From an uncultured Planctomycetaceae bacterium (GTDB lineage: Bacteria; Planctomycetota; Planctomycetia; Planctomycetales; Planctomycetaceae), in assembly GCA_903921605.1 (NCBI GenBank), contig CAIXQV010000983.1:1-19561 (forward strand): 19,561 nucleotides of DNA. Direction: 5' to 3'. The notes under the pieces are model-generated. The model saw only the letters and a program-made list of their open reading frames with translations, did not search any database and had not been told where the DNA came from. This document shows positions 7,456-16,046 of the stretch, piece by piece (the stretch's first letter is position 1; the number at the start of each line of letters is the position of its first letter). Both the position numbers and the translations under genes were made by a program.

Positions 7456-8619
7456 ATGTTGACGAATGAGGGTTGTCGAGAACGTCGGACGAGACTTTGG
7501 GAGCGGCTGCCGGAGGAGATCTCGTGGGTGCTGATTGGTGATCAGCGGCATGTGCAGTACTTCACCAATTTCCGCATCAATCCGATTTCGTTCTCGGCTG
7601 ACCAGAAGGCTCTGGTATTGATGACTCGCGATGGCAAAGCCATTCTGCTGGCCGACAACTTTGGCAAACGATCGGCGACTGTTCCGTACTTCGTTGATCA
7701 GGAAGTCATCACAGCCTGGTACACGCATAAAAAGTCTGTCACCAATCGTGACGATGCTCTCTGTTTGGCACTCAGCGAAGTGGAAAAGATCTGGGGTGGC
7801 GAGACAGGATTGATCGAACCCGAAGGCCTGTCCGAAATGACGGCCGCGATGGTGTCCGAGAATGCTGCGTGGCAGTTTGCAGAAGATGACTCGGAGATAC
7901 CGACGACTCTGGGAACAATCATTCGGTCATTGCGTCGTTCAAAGCATGCTGACGAAGTGGAGTTGCTGAAGACCTGCATGCGAGCAGGTGAAGCGGGGCA
8001 TCGTCGAGCGTTTGATGTCATTCGTCCGGGGATTTCTGAGTTCGAGATTTATCTTGAGGTACAGCGTGCCGCACAGGAAGCGGCCGGTGTTCCATGTGTT
8101 GTGTACGGGGATTTTCGAGCCACCAACGCGACTCTGCATAAAGCCGGCGGGCAGCCAACTCACTATCGCCTGCAGAACGGAGATCTCTTTATTCTGGACT
8201 ACAGCGTTATCATCCACGGCTACCGCAGCGACTTCACAAATACGATTTCTGTGGGAGCTCCGTCCGACAAGATTGTCGCACAGTTCGAAGCCTGTCGGGA
8301 TGCTTTGAGTGCGGCGGCGGCTATTCTAAAGCCAGGGGCCGCGGGCCGAGAAATCTGGAAAGCTGCGTCTGCAGTGCTGGAATCTCGAGGTTTTGGGCCG
8401 CTGGCTCATCATGCAGGACATGGTTTGGGGCTGGAACATCCGGAACCACCGGTACTGGTTTCGGAAAGCGACGATGTTCTTATTGAAGGAGACGTGATCA
8501 CGCTGGAGCCCGGCTGCTACATTGAAGGTCAGGGCGGAATGCGTTTCGAACACAATTATTTGATTAACAGCACTGGCAGCGAGCAACTCAGTCAACACCG
8601 GATCGGCCTGACGCTTTGA
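7456..8619 (+). CDS. M24-family peptidase (Xaa-Pro aminopeptidase-like)
   Basis: 387 residues. The N-terminal creatinase-like domain (about 1-155) contains DQRHVQYFTNF; the C-terminal pita-bread domain follows. All five metal ligands of family M24 are present, numbered from the ATG at 7456: Asp248 (FILDYS), Asp259 (RSDFTNT), His322 (HHAGHGLG), Glu351 (TLEPGCY) and Glu365 (MRFEHN). It should be a cytoplasmic two-metal exopeptidase removing N-terminal residues next to proline; no signal peptide is seen. A TTG at 7444 has a better ribosome site (GAGG at 7433-7436, 7 bases upstream) and would add MVRT; I prefer the ATG because MLTNEGCRERR looks like the usual N-terminus. The exact substrate cannot be inferred. 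Confidence 0.92.
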   Translation: MLTNEGCRERRTRLWERLPEEISWVLIGDQRHVQYFTNFRINPISFSADQKALVLMTRDGKAILLADNFGKRSATVPYFVDQEVITAWYTHKKSVTNRDDALCLALSEVEKIWGGETGLIEPEGLSEMTAAMVSENAAWQFAEDDSEIPTTLGTIIRSLRRSKHADEVELLKTCMRAGEAGHRRAFDVIRPGISEFEIYLEVQRAAQEAAGVPCVVYGDFRATNATLHKAGGQPTHYRLQNGDLFILDYSVIIHGYRSDFTNTISVGAPSDKIVAQFEACRDALSAAAAILKPGAAGREIWKAASAVLESRGFGPLAHHAGHGLGLEHPEPPVLVSESDDVLIEGDVITLEPGCYIEGQGGMRFEHNYLINSTGSEQLSQHRIGLTL

Positions 8620-8693
8620 TAGAACAGAAGTCCAGTGAAGCGACAACGCGTTTTGACCCTGCTGACCGAAGAAAAGAATTGAGCAGCCGGCAA

Positions 8694-8699
8694 GAGGGG
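8694..8699 (+). promoter_or_regulatory. Shine-Dalgarno for a TTG start
   Basis: GAGGGG seven bases before TTG at 8707. A TGA stop in the same frame at 8680-8682 limits extension upstream, so TTG at 8707 is the only well-placed start of the glycosyltransferase gene; the first in-frame ATG (8770) has no comparable site. Confidence 0.7.
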
Positions 8700-8706
8700 C
8701 GATCGA

Positions 8707-10074
8707 TTGTCAGACCAGAATCTGTTTCATCAGCCAGGTTCCGATGAGCCGGTAACTCAACGATCGTCAATGCGACGCTACGTCTATCGTCTGCTGGGGG
8801 CTGAAATCTCCGCGACGGCCAGATTTTGCGATCGGCTGATTCAGGTGGCTCCGCTGGAGCATGAAGACGGACTCTTGCTGGAGTCTGTTGACTGCCATGA
8901 CAAGTCAGTTGCCAGGACGATCGACGAACTGGAGTTGCCAGCGGAAGCAGCTGATCGTACCGGCTTGCTGCTGAACGGAAATTTCAATGCCTCCAGCGAT
9001 ATTCAGGAGATGTTGCAGCAGGTTCGAGCGAAAATGTCCGGCGGCAGTCGCCTGTTTGCCGTCTTGTACACTCCGTATGCCCATGCACTTTTCCGTCTGG
9101 CAAACTGGCTGGGCATTCGCAAAGGTGTTCTGCCGTCGACATTTGTTACGGAAACTGAACTGAACTCGATGCTGAAGCTTTCCGGTCTGGAAGCGGTGCG
9201 AGTTCGTCCAGCGATCTTCTTACCATTCTGGATCCCGTTGATCAGTTGGATTTTGAATACAGTGCTGCCTGCCGTTCCGTTGATCAATCGATTTGCCATG
9301 GCATGGCTGGTCGTTGTCAGAGCTGTGCAATTGCCGCAGACAGCACCATCGCTGTCGATCATCATTCCGGCTCGAAATGAACGAGGCAATCTGGAAGCCG
9401 CGTTGCAGAGGATGCCAACGTTTGCCACTTCGAATGTGGAAATTATTTTCGTCGAAGGGAACTCGACGGACGGCACATGGGAAGAGATTCAACGACTCGT
9501 CAAAGTTTATGGACACCGCTGGAAACTCTCGTCGTATCAGCAGTTGGGACGAGGAAAGAACGATGCGGTGCGTGTTGGCTTTGCGAAAGCGACCGGTGAT
9601 TTGCTGACGATTCTGGACGCGGATCTGACGATGCCTCCAGAGTTGCTGCCGCGGTTTTATGATGCGTGGCGGCAGGGGCACGGCGGCTTTATCAACGGGA
9701 ATCGGCTCGTGTATCCCATGGAAGATGCGGCCATGCGGCATCTGAATTTGCTGGGCAACAAGTTCTTTGCCAAAGCACTCAGTTACGTGCTGGGAATTCG
9801 TGTCGGAGATAGCCTTTGTGGGACCAAATTGCTGGCTCGCCGAGACTACGAGCGACTGGTGCAGTGGCGAGCAATCTTCGGGGAGTTTGATCCGTTTGGA
9901 GATTTTGAACTTCTCTTTGCCGCATCTGAGCTGGCGTTAGGAATCGTGGATTTGCCGATTCGATATCGTGAGCGAACCTATGGCACGACAAACATCTCCC
10001 GCTTTCGGGATGGCTGGCTGTTGCTGAAGATGACGGTCTATGGATTCTGCCGACTCCGTTTGGGACGCGGGTAA
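8707..10074 (+). CDS. GT2 glycosyltransferase with N-terminal methyltransferase-like domain
   Basis: 455 residues. Residues 215-400 are a GT-A fold family 2 glycosyltransferase: SIIIPARNERGNLE (217-230), EGNSTDGT (250-257), GRGKNDAVRVGF (281-292), metal-binding DAD (304-306) and GDFELLFAA (398-406), followed by RYRERTYGTTNISRF (419-433). This arrangement resembles dolichol-phosphate-sugar synthase-like enzymes that load a sugar onto a polyprenyl phosphate. Residues 85-205 look like the C-terminal half of a class I SAM methyltransferase (LLLNGNFNAS, then MSGGSRLFAVLYTPY, with a hydrophobic FLPFWIPLISWIL stretch) but the glycine-rich SAM-binding motif I is missing, so this part is probably not a working methyltransferase. 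The gene starts at TTG with a strong ribosome site and its stop overlaps the next ATG (TAATG), so the two are translationally coupled. Substrate unknown. Confidence 0.88.
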   Translation: MSDQNLFHQPGSDEPVTQRSSMRRYVYRLLGAEISATARFCDRLIQVAPLEHEDGLLLESVDCHDKSVARTIDELELPAEAADRTGLLLNGNFNASSDIQEMLQQVRAKMSGGSRLFAVLYTPYAHALFRLANWLGIRKGVLPSTFVTETELNSMLKLSGLEAVRVRPAIFLPFWIPLISWILNTVLPAVPLINRFAMAWLVVVRAVQLPQTAPSLSIIIPARNERGNLEAALQRMPTFATSNVEIIFVEGNSTDGTWEEIQRLVKVYGHRWKLSSYQQLGRGKNDAVRVGFAKATGDLLTILDADLTMPPELLPRFYDAWRQGHGGFINGNRLVYPMEDAAMRHLNLLGNKFFAKALSYVLGIRVGDSLCGTKLLARRDYERLVQWRAIFGEFDPFGDFELLFAASELALGIVDLPIRYRERTYGTTNISRFRDGWLLLKMTVYGFCRLRLGRG

Positions 10075-10835
10075 TGAGTGGTCTTGACGATCATGGTCTG
10101 GATGATCCCAGTCGCGGCCCGGAGCTGGCGAGGATTATCCGTCAGAAGAAGGGACTTAATCTTTGGTATCGTGAAATCTATCAGCATTACATTTCGGTGC
10201 TGTCGCGGTGTCCGCACGATGGCCTGGCTATGGAACTGGGATCGGGAGGTGGGTTTGCTCAGGAAGTCATCCCGGAACTGATGACTGCCGACGTGCTTCC
10301 GTACGAGACAGTGGATCTTGTGTTTGACGCCTGTGAGATGCCGTTCGGGGATCACTCCGTTCGGTTTCTTGGAATGCTGAACGTCTTTCACCACATTCCC
10401 GATGTGGAAAGATTTTTGGCAGAATGCCAGCGATGTCTTAAGCCCGGAGGACGTGTTTTGATTGTCGATCAACATCCGGGTTGGTTCAGTCATTGGATTC
10501 TGAAGTATGCTCATCATGAGCCTTACCAGCCGGATGCAACCACCTGGAGCTTTCCATCAAGCGGACCGTTGTCCGGAGCTAACGGAGCATTGGCGTGGAT
10601 CGTGTTTATGCGTGATCGCGAATTGTTCCAACGAAGATTCCCCGGGCTTCACGTCGAGTCCTTGCGACCTCACACGCCATTGCGATACTGGCTAAGCGGT
10701 GGCCTGAAATCGTGGACGCTGCTTCCGGCATGGCTCTGGAAACCAGCCAGCATTTTTGATCATTCATTGGCCCGCTTGTTTCCGGGGGCGGGAAGCTTTA
10801 TGAATATCGAATTGGTGCGGCGTGATGATCAGTGA
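10074..10835 (+). CDS. Class I SAM-dependent methyltransferase
   Basis: 253 residues. The SAM-binding motif I is AMELGSGGG (52-60), an acidic/adenine-side segment is FDACEMPF (84-91), motif FHHIPD is at 105-110 and post-motif LKPGGRVLIVD at 122-132, the order of the type 11 methyltransferases. The C-terminal part (HEPYQPDATTW, GPLSGANGALAW) is family specific and probably binds substrate. The gene overlaps the glycosyltransferase stop by one base, so the proteins are made together and likely modify the same glycolipid or sugar precursor. No membrane helix is evident. It supplies the complete SAM site absent from the methyltransferase-like domain of its neighbour. Confidence 0.88.
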   Translation: MSGLDDHGLDDPSRGPELARIIRQKKGLNLWYREIYQHYISVLSRCPHDGLAMELGSGGGFAQEVIPELMTADVLPYETVDLVFDACEMPFGDHSVRFLGMLNVFHHIPDVERFLAECQRCLKPGGRVLIVDQHPGWFSHWILKYAHHEPYQPDATTWSFPSSGPLSGANGALAWIVFMRDRELFQRRFPGLHVESLRPHTPLRYWLSGGLKSWTLLPAWLWKPASIFDHSLARLFPGAGSFMNIELVRRDDQ

Positions 10836-10889
10836 AGTAACCAGTGATTTATCAGGGCTGAAAAGTTGGGTTCGCTTTATCAGCAGGAA

Positions 10890-10956
10890 CTCGCTAGCGT
10901 CCGGTTCTTGACCGTGAGCTAGCGCCCAGCGGCTAATGCCGGCTGAAGCCAGCACT
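10890..10956. repeat. REP-like intergenic element with nested GCTAGC palindromes
   Basis: GCTAGC at 10893-10898 and 10918-10923 pair around CGGT (10902-10905) and ACCG (10911-10914), giving a nested hairpin. This is followed by CGGC-TAAT-GCCG and GGCT-GA-AGCC minihairpins. The motif pair resembles dispersed elements of planctomycete genomes. It sits between the methyltransferase and the FAD oxidoreductase and lacks a terminal T-run. Confidence 0.5.
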
Positions 10957-11004
10957 ACGAGTTGCTCAGTATCCCCAGTACATGACTTGTGATCGTCAGA
11001 AATC

Positions 11005-11008
11005 AGGA
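11005..11008 (+). promoter_or_regulatory. Shine-Dalgarno for a GTG start
   Basis: AGGA seven bases before GTG at 11016. The alternative GTG at 10989 has no ribosome site. Confidence 0.6.
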
Positions 11009-11015
11009 CTCGCTC

Positions 11016-12611
11016 GTGAGCAACCAGCCCTCACTTAAAACGCACTACGATGTCGTGATTATCGGCAGCGGGCACAATGGTTTGGTAGCGGCCGCTTATC
11101 TTGCCGGTGCTGGAAAGTCGGTGTTGGTCCTGGAACGCAACGATTATCCAGGCGGTGCCACCACGTCTCATCGCGTCTTCCCGGATTATGACGCGCAGTT
11201 GTCACGATATGCGTATCTGATTTCGTTGTTACCCGAACAGATTCTTCGAGAACTGGATTTGTCGTTCGAGACACGTCGACGACGAACAGCCTCCTTTACG
11301 CCGTACACAGATCAGCACGGGATTGCGCGCGGACTGGTCCTTTCCAATGTTGACGAGCAGCGTTCTCGATCGTCGATGTTTGAGCTGACCGGCAGTGAGC
11401 AGGCGTGGAGTAACTATCAGCAATTATTGTCACTCGAAACCACGATGGCCAAAATCGCCTGGCCAACGATGCTGCAGCCACTGAAATCTCGCCGTGAATT
11501 TGAACAGAGTCTGATCACTGCTGAGCAAAAAGAAGCCTGGCGATCATTTGTGGAGCGACCGCTCGGTGAAGTGATCGAACGATACGCCGAGCACGACGTG
11601 CTGCGCGGATTGCTGATGACCGACGGCAAGATTGGGGTGTTTACTGATCCGCATGATGAATCACTGCTGCAGAATCGCTGCTTTCTGTATCACGTGATTG
11701 GCAATGAGACCGGGGAGTGGCGAGTTCCCGTCGGAGGCATGAAGTCACTGGTGGGCGCACTGGTTGCTCGTTGCATTACACGAGGCGTCCGGATTGCGAC
11801 ATCAGCACCTGCTCAACGAATTGCCCTGAGTGCGGGTAGCCATACGGTCGAGTATCTGCAGGACGACAAAGTGTGCCACGTGGATGCGGACGTTGTGCTG
11901 GTGAATGCCGGTCCCAAAACCTTTGCAAAACTGCTGGGGGAGTCATGGAATCCGTCCCCTGCAGACGAAGGCTCCGTGATCAAGATGAACATGCTGCTGC
12001 GTCGACTGCCGAAAGTGAAAGCACACGGAGTGAGTTCTGAAGAAGCCTTCGCAGGATCGTTTCATATCGATGAAGGCTACCAGCAGATGCGTGAGTCGCA
12101 TCGAACAGCATCGGCAGCAGAACTTCCGGATCCCGCGCCCGGTGAGATGTACTGTCACACGTTAACGGACGACTCGATTCTATCGCCGGAATTACGTCAA
12201 CAGGGATATCACACGCTCACCTTGTTTGGCCTCGATATGCCCTATCGCCTGTTCGCTCATGATCACGATACCCGGCGTGAGCAGGTGAAGCGACTCTATC
12301 TGGCGGGCCTGAATCGCATTTGTGCAGAGCCGTTCGAAGACTGCCTGGCTCGGGACAAAGATGGGAACTTATGCATCGAAATCAAAACACCGCAGGATCT
12401 TGAACGAGACGTCGATCTGGATCTTGGTAATATCTTTCATAATGCTCTGTCGTGGTTCTTTACCGATGATCCTGAGCAGGTTGGAAAATGGGGCGTCGAA
12501 ACTCATCATCCGAGGATTTTTCGAGCTGGCTCTTCTGCAATTCGCGGGGGCGCAGTGAGTGGAATCCCGGGACGCAATGCGGCGATGTGTGTGTTGGAGT
12601 TGGATCGCTGA
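11016..12611 (+). CDS. FAD-dependent oxidoreductase of the phytoene desaturase/PYROXD2 type
   Basis: 531 residues. The N-terminal dinucleotide fold is YDVVIIGSGHNGLVAAAYLA (11-30), then VLVLERNDYPGGATTS around 36-51; the C-terminus has the matching FAD/NAD motif with GGAVSGIPGRNAA. This overall plan (amine-oxidase-like FAD flavoprotein with GxGxxG at both ends) is shared by carotenoid desaturases and by PYROXD2-like enzymes. PYROXD2-like is preferred because the C-terminal motif is the SGxPGRNAA version. No crtB or other carotenoid genes are nearby. The GTG at 11016 is chosen for its AGGA site; the longer frame from 10989 adds MIVRNQDSL. It follows the REP-like element and is 70 bases before the ceramidase-like gene. 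Substrate unknown. Confidence 0.85.
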   Translation: MSNQPSLKTHYDVVIIGSGHNGLVAAAYLAGAGKSVLVLERNDYPGGATTSHRVFPDYDAQLSRYAYLISLLPEQILRELDLSFETRRRRTASFTPYTDQHGIARGLVLSNVDEQRSRSSMFELTGSEQAWSNYQQLLSLETTMAKIAWPTMLQPLKSRREFEQSLITAEQKEAWRSFVERPLGEVIERYAEHDVLRGLLMTDGKIGVFTDPHDESLLQNRCFLYHVIGNETGEWRVPVGGMKSLVGALVARCITRGVRIATSAPAQRIALSAGSHTVEYLQDDKVCHVDADVVLVNAGPKTFAKLLGESWNPSPADEGSVIKMNMLLRRLPKVKAHGVSSEEAFAGSFHIDEGYQQMRESHRTASAAELPDPAPGEMYCHTLTDDSILSPELRQQGYHTLTLFGLDMPYRLFAHDHDTRREQVKRLYLAGLNRICAEPFEDCLARDKDGNLCIEIKTPQDLERDVDLDLGNIFHNALSWFFTDDPEQVGKWGVETHHPRIFRAGSSAIRGGAVSGIPGRNAAMCVLELDR

Positions 12612-12681
12612 CGGTTCTATGGCGGACTTGATTCGGATTCGAGACCGTTAAACGAAGTGTTCACAAAATAAAGGTGATTCG

Positions 12682-13962
12682 ATGCGACTCAAAATTCTTT
12701 GTACTTTTATCGTGACTGTACTGTTGCCGATCCTGCCTGGATCCACCGCGGAATGCGGCGAATTTCGCTCCGGAGCAGCGATGCGAATCATCACGCCGGA
12801 TCCGCTGCTACCGGTCTCCGGAGGTGTTGGCGAGCCGCAGGCTACGACTGAGAAGCGGGGCGAGCTGACGGCCCGGGCCATGGTGTTCAGTGATGGGACA
12901 ACGACGATTGCCGTTGTCGGAATTGATGTGCTCGGATTCCCGTCAGTCCTCGGGGATCGTGTTCGCAAGCTGGTGCCTCGCCTGCCTGCCGAGAATATTC
13001 TGATCGGCGCGACACATACTCATAGCGCGCCGGACTGTTATGGGTTTCCTTTGCCTTCCGGGAAGTTCACTGGGGATCTGAACTTTATGCAGAGCGTCTG
13101 CGAGAAAGCGGCGGAGGCGGTGAATGAAGCGATTGATAAACTTCAGCCGGCCATCTTGAAGACAGCAGTCGACAAGGCCGCTGAAGGGATTGCTTACAAC
13201 TATTACGCTCCGCAGTTGTACGATCGACGCATGGGAGTGATGCAGACAGTTGGCGCGGATGGCACGGTGATTGGGACGCTGGTGAATTATGCGATCCATC
13301 CGGAAGTTCTGGGCAGTGATGTCGGGATTATTAGTCCGGACTGCATTGGGCCGATGTACGATCAGATCGAACAGAAGCTTGGCGGTGTTGCGGTCTTCAT
13401 GAACAGCGCGCAGGGAGGAATGGTTACGGCAGACAATCGGGATCTTTCCCAGCCGGGCGATATTCGCAATGCCGTCTGGCCGGATCTGCGATCATGGACC
13501 GAATGTCTGCGAATTGGTCACCTGATGGCTGACGAGGCGGAGCGGATCATCGGTAAAGCAGATGCTCAGAAAGAGCCGGCTGTTGCCAACCTCGCAAGGC
13601 GTATCGAGTTCCCCGTAGAGTCGGCGATGATGCGGGCCATTGTCGCCGCGTCACCGTTGAAGTATCCATATACAGATGACTTCCGGATTTCAGTTCAGGT
13701 CAATCTGCTGACGATCGGGAAAGCTCAGGTGCTGACAATTCCGGGAGAAGCGTTGCCGAATATCGGTTTCTATTTGAAGCGGAAAATGAAGGGGGAACAC
13801 AACTTCTTGTTTGGTCTGACCAACGATGCGTTTGGCTATATCCTGACCAAAGTCGATTACGAGAGTTTCGATCGATACTCCTACGTTTCACGAACGAGTC
13901 TGGGTGAAATGACGGGCGAGCTCCTGATGGAGAATGCTCTGCAGATGATTGAACAGCCTTGA
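12682..13962 (+). CDS. Exported neutral/alkaline ceramidase-like protein
   Basis: 426 residues. A Sec signal peptide lies at 1-23 (MRLKILCTFIVTVLL core). The fold has the signatures of the neutral/alkaline non-lysosomal ceramidase N-terminal domain: ATHTHSAP (110-117, zinc-ligand histidines), NYAIHPEVLG (202-211) and MNSAQGGMV (240-248). Ceramidases hydrolyse the N-acyl bond of sphingolipids, but related planctomycete proteins may act on other amides or esters, so the substrate is uncertain. At 426 residues it lacks the C-terminal immunoglobulin-like domain of full ceramidases. AAGG at 12671-12674, 7 bases before ATG, fixes the start. It lies on the same strand as the FAD enzyme, 70 bases downstream, possibly co-transcribed. 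Confidence 0.82.
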   Translation: MRLKILCTFIVTVLLPILPGSTAECGEFRSGAAMRIITPDPLLPVSGGVGEPQATTEKRGELTARAMVFSDGTTTIAVVGIDVLGFPSVLGDRVRKLVPRLPAENILIGATHTHSAPDCYGFPLPSGKFTGDLNFMQSVCEKAAEAVNEAIDKLQPAILKTAVDKAAEGIAYNYYAPQLYDRRMGVMQTVGADGTVIGTLVNYAIHPEVLGSDVGIISPDCIGPMYDQIEQKLGGVAVFMNSAQGGMVTADNRDLSQPGDIRNAVWPDLRSWTECLRIGHLMADEAERIIGKADAQKEPAVANLARRIEFPVESAMMRAIVAASPLKYPYTDDFRISVQVNLLTIGKAQVLTIPGEALPNIGFYLKRKMKGEHNFLFGLTNDAFGYILTKVDYESFDRYSYVSRTSLGEMTGELLMENALQMIEQP

Positions 13963-14244
13963 AACATCCTTATCTCTGCACCAACGGGTAATGCCAATTG
14001 AAATGTGCAGGTGCGGTTTTTGTTGCACTTCGTTCGATCCCCAGATGCATTCTCTGTCGTGTTACTCGGCAATTCGTTCATTTTTTGTGGCTGTGCCGTC
14101 TTGTTCTACGGACGCTCTTGCACATCCTGCGTTAGAGTCGTAACTTTGTAAGTCCTGTCTTTGCCAGTGTTTTGTCGGATCATGGCAAGATCAGTCAATG
14201 TGGCCCGTCTTTTCCTTAAAATCGTCGGGTATTTCTCCTGAGTT
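13963..14244. other. Intergenic region before the prenyltransferase-repeat gene
   Basis: 282 bases. A weak promoter candidate near 14118 is listed separately. No ORF with a credible start, hairpin terminator or RNA gene is seen. Confidence 0.5.
14118..14146 (+). promoter_or_regulatory. Candidate promoter for the prenyltransferase-repeat gene
   Basis: TTGCAC (14118-14123) and TAACTT (14141-14146) are 17 bases apart, the optimal sigma-70 spacing, though the -10 match is poor. They lie about 100 bases before the gene. Confidence 0.25.
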
Positions 14245-15996
14245 TTGCGGAGAAGTCCTCTGACCGATTTCGATGATCTGAAAAGTCCTATCCCGTCTTT
14301 TGAGCAATCCGCGATGCCGGAACAGCCTGATTCTACTGTTGATGTCGCCGACGACGAGGAGATTGATTCGTCGTTGCTGGAGGCGTTTCAGGCGAGTCAG
14401 AAAAAAACACAGAGGCGGAACTCGGTCCTCAATGAGGTTCAGCAGCGAGCGGCTCAGAAAACTCGCCGTCGGAAACCGCCGACGTGGGCGATGAAAATTG
14501 CGGCGGCGTTTCAGGCCAGCAAACTCTTTGTTCGTGTCACTCTGCCGCATTGGTTGAAGTCGCATCGGGAAGAAATCAAGACAGCGGGAATCAGCACGGC
14601 CGTTCATGGGCTTGTGCTCGTGATCATGGCATCGCTGTTGCTTCCGGGCACCTCGGAGAATGTCGAGCTGCAATTAATCATCGACAATTTCAAAGACGAA
14701 TTGGTTGAGCAGCCAGTTGAGCTGGCTGAGATTGTGCAGCCAAAGGATATTGTCGATCTGAACGTTAACAGCACGATGCAGCAGATGCTCGCCGAGCTTG
14801 ATAAGGGGCAACATCGACTGCAGGTTGATTCGAATGAGGAAAAAGAACTGACGCTGCCCCTGGAAGAGTTTGTCGACATTTCTGATATCCCATTTGTAAA
14901 GGGACATTTCGGAGGTCGATCTGATGCCGGACGACGTGCTGCGGTCTCGTTGTATGGTGGTAATGCGGAAAGCGAACAGGCCGTCAGTCTCGGATTAAAG
15001 TGGCTGGCTTCGATTCAGCGTGTTGATGGTTCGTGGAACTTTGCAGAAATCGGTGATGCAGGCCAGCCCGGCGATCTGACAACCACGGATATGGGCGCGA
15101 CGTCCATGGCGTTGCTGTGTTTTCTCGGCGCCGGTCATACTCATATGAAGGCCGGCCCTTTCAAAGACAACGTGCTGAAAGGTCTGACGTACCTCCATCA
15201 GAATGCTGAGCGAGGAGCGATGGGCGCTGATTTGCGAGTGAGCAGCCAGGGGAATTCCGGGATGTATGTCCAGGGAATCGCAACGATTTGTCTTTGCGAA
15301 GCGGCCGCGATGGAGAAGGATGATAAAGAGCTTCGAAAACTGGCAGGAGACGCGATTAAGTTTATTGAGAAGGCTCAGAATCGAGTTGATGGCGGTTGGA
15401 GATATCAGCCCGGGCAGGAAGGCGACACGTCTGTTGTTGGCTGGCAGGTGATGGCTTTGCAAAGTGCAAAAGCCGGCCGCATTAAAGTTCAGAGTGACAC
15501 TGTTCGCGATGTGAAAGAGTTTCTGAACTCGGCGCAAGTTGCAGGCGGGGCGCAGTATGCATACATGCCAGGTCAGGGCGCCAAAGATTCGATGACGGCT
15601 GTAGGACTGCTGTGCAGGATATATCTTGGCTGGAAGCGAGAGAACCCGGCGTTGAAGGCGGGCGTTGAACATCTTTCCAAAGTGGGACCTCAACCAGGAC
15701 GCATTTATTACAACTACTATGCGACTCAGGTTCTGCATCATTGGGGCGGGGATCTTTGGGATCAATGGAACCTCAGGATGCGAGATGAGCTGGTATCGAC
15801 TCAGGTGAAGTCTGGTCCTGGCGCAGGCAGTTGGGATTTTCGAGACGACCATGGTTCACAGGCAGGTCGGCTCTATCAGACAACTTTGAGCCTGCTTACG
15901 CTGGAAGTCTATTATCGCCATTTGCCGATCTATCAGCGGTTTGACGAAAACGAGGCGGCTGACGCCGCCGTCCCGGAAAAAGCCAAAGGCAATTAA
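14245..15996 (+). CDS. Membrane-anchored prenyltransferase/squalene-oxidase-repeat protein
   Basis: 583 residues from a TTG; an ATG at 14314 (residue 24) is an alternative, and neither has a clear ribosome site. A cytoplasmic basic region (about 1-110, with KKTQRRN and KTRRRKPP) precedes one membrane helix at 113-133 (GISTAVHGLVLVIMASLLLP). Acidic linker sequence follows, then from about 245 alpha-barrel repeats of the squalene-cyclase/prenyltransferase type with QW-like ends: RVDGSWNF (259-266), RVDGGWRY and GSWDF. The repeats include WQVMALQSA and YYATQVLHHW helices. In the classical enzymes this fold cyclises triterpenes, but no DxDD or aspartate-rich catalytic motif is obvious, so binding rather than cyclase activity is likely. 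Such anchored versions are common in planctomycetes and of unknown role. The gene is followed by a repeat-rich region with no clear terminator. Confidence 0.8.
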   Translation: MRRSPLTDFDDLKSPIPSFEQSAMPEQPDSTVDVADDEEIDSSLLEAFQASQKKTQRRNSVLNEVQQRAAQKTRRRKPPTWAMKIAAAFQASKLFVRVTLPHWLKSHREEIKTAGISTAVHGLVLVIMASLLLPGTSENVELQLIIDNFKDELVEQPVELAEIVQPKDIVDLNVNSTMQQMLAELDKGQHRLQVDSNEEKELTLPLEEFVDISDIPFVKGHFGGRSDAGRRAAVSLYGGNAESEQAVSLGLKWLASIQRVDGSWNFAEIGDAGQPGDLTTTDMGATSMALLCFLGAGHTHMKAGPFKDNVLKGLTYLHQNAERGAMGADLRVSSQGNSGMYVQGIATICLCEAAAMEKDDKELRKLAGDAIKFIEKAQNRVDGGWRYQPGQEGDTSVVGWQVMALQSAKAGRIKVQSDTVRDVKEFLNSAQVAGGAQYAYMPGQGAKDSMTAVGLLCRIYLGWKRENPALKAGVEHLSKVGPQPGRIYYNYYATQVLHHWGGDLWDQWNLRMRDELVSTQVKSGPGAGSWDFRDDHGSQAGRLYQTTLSLLTLEVYYRHLPIYQRFDENEAADAAVPEKAKGN

Positions 15997-16046
15997 TCTC
16001 CGTTGAGTTGTGTCCCGAAGAAAATCACAGCGTTGAGTCATCCACG

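Noticed and set aside
14995..15852. 285-residue minus-strand ORF
   Set aside because: It lies antisense to the prenyltransferase-repeat gene, whose frame shows clear repeats; the antisense frame shows no motif.
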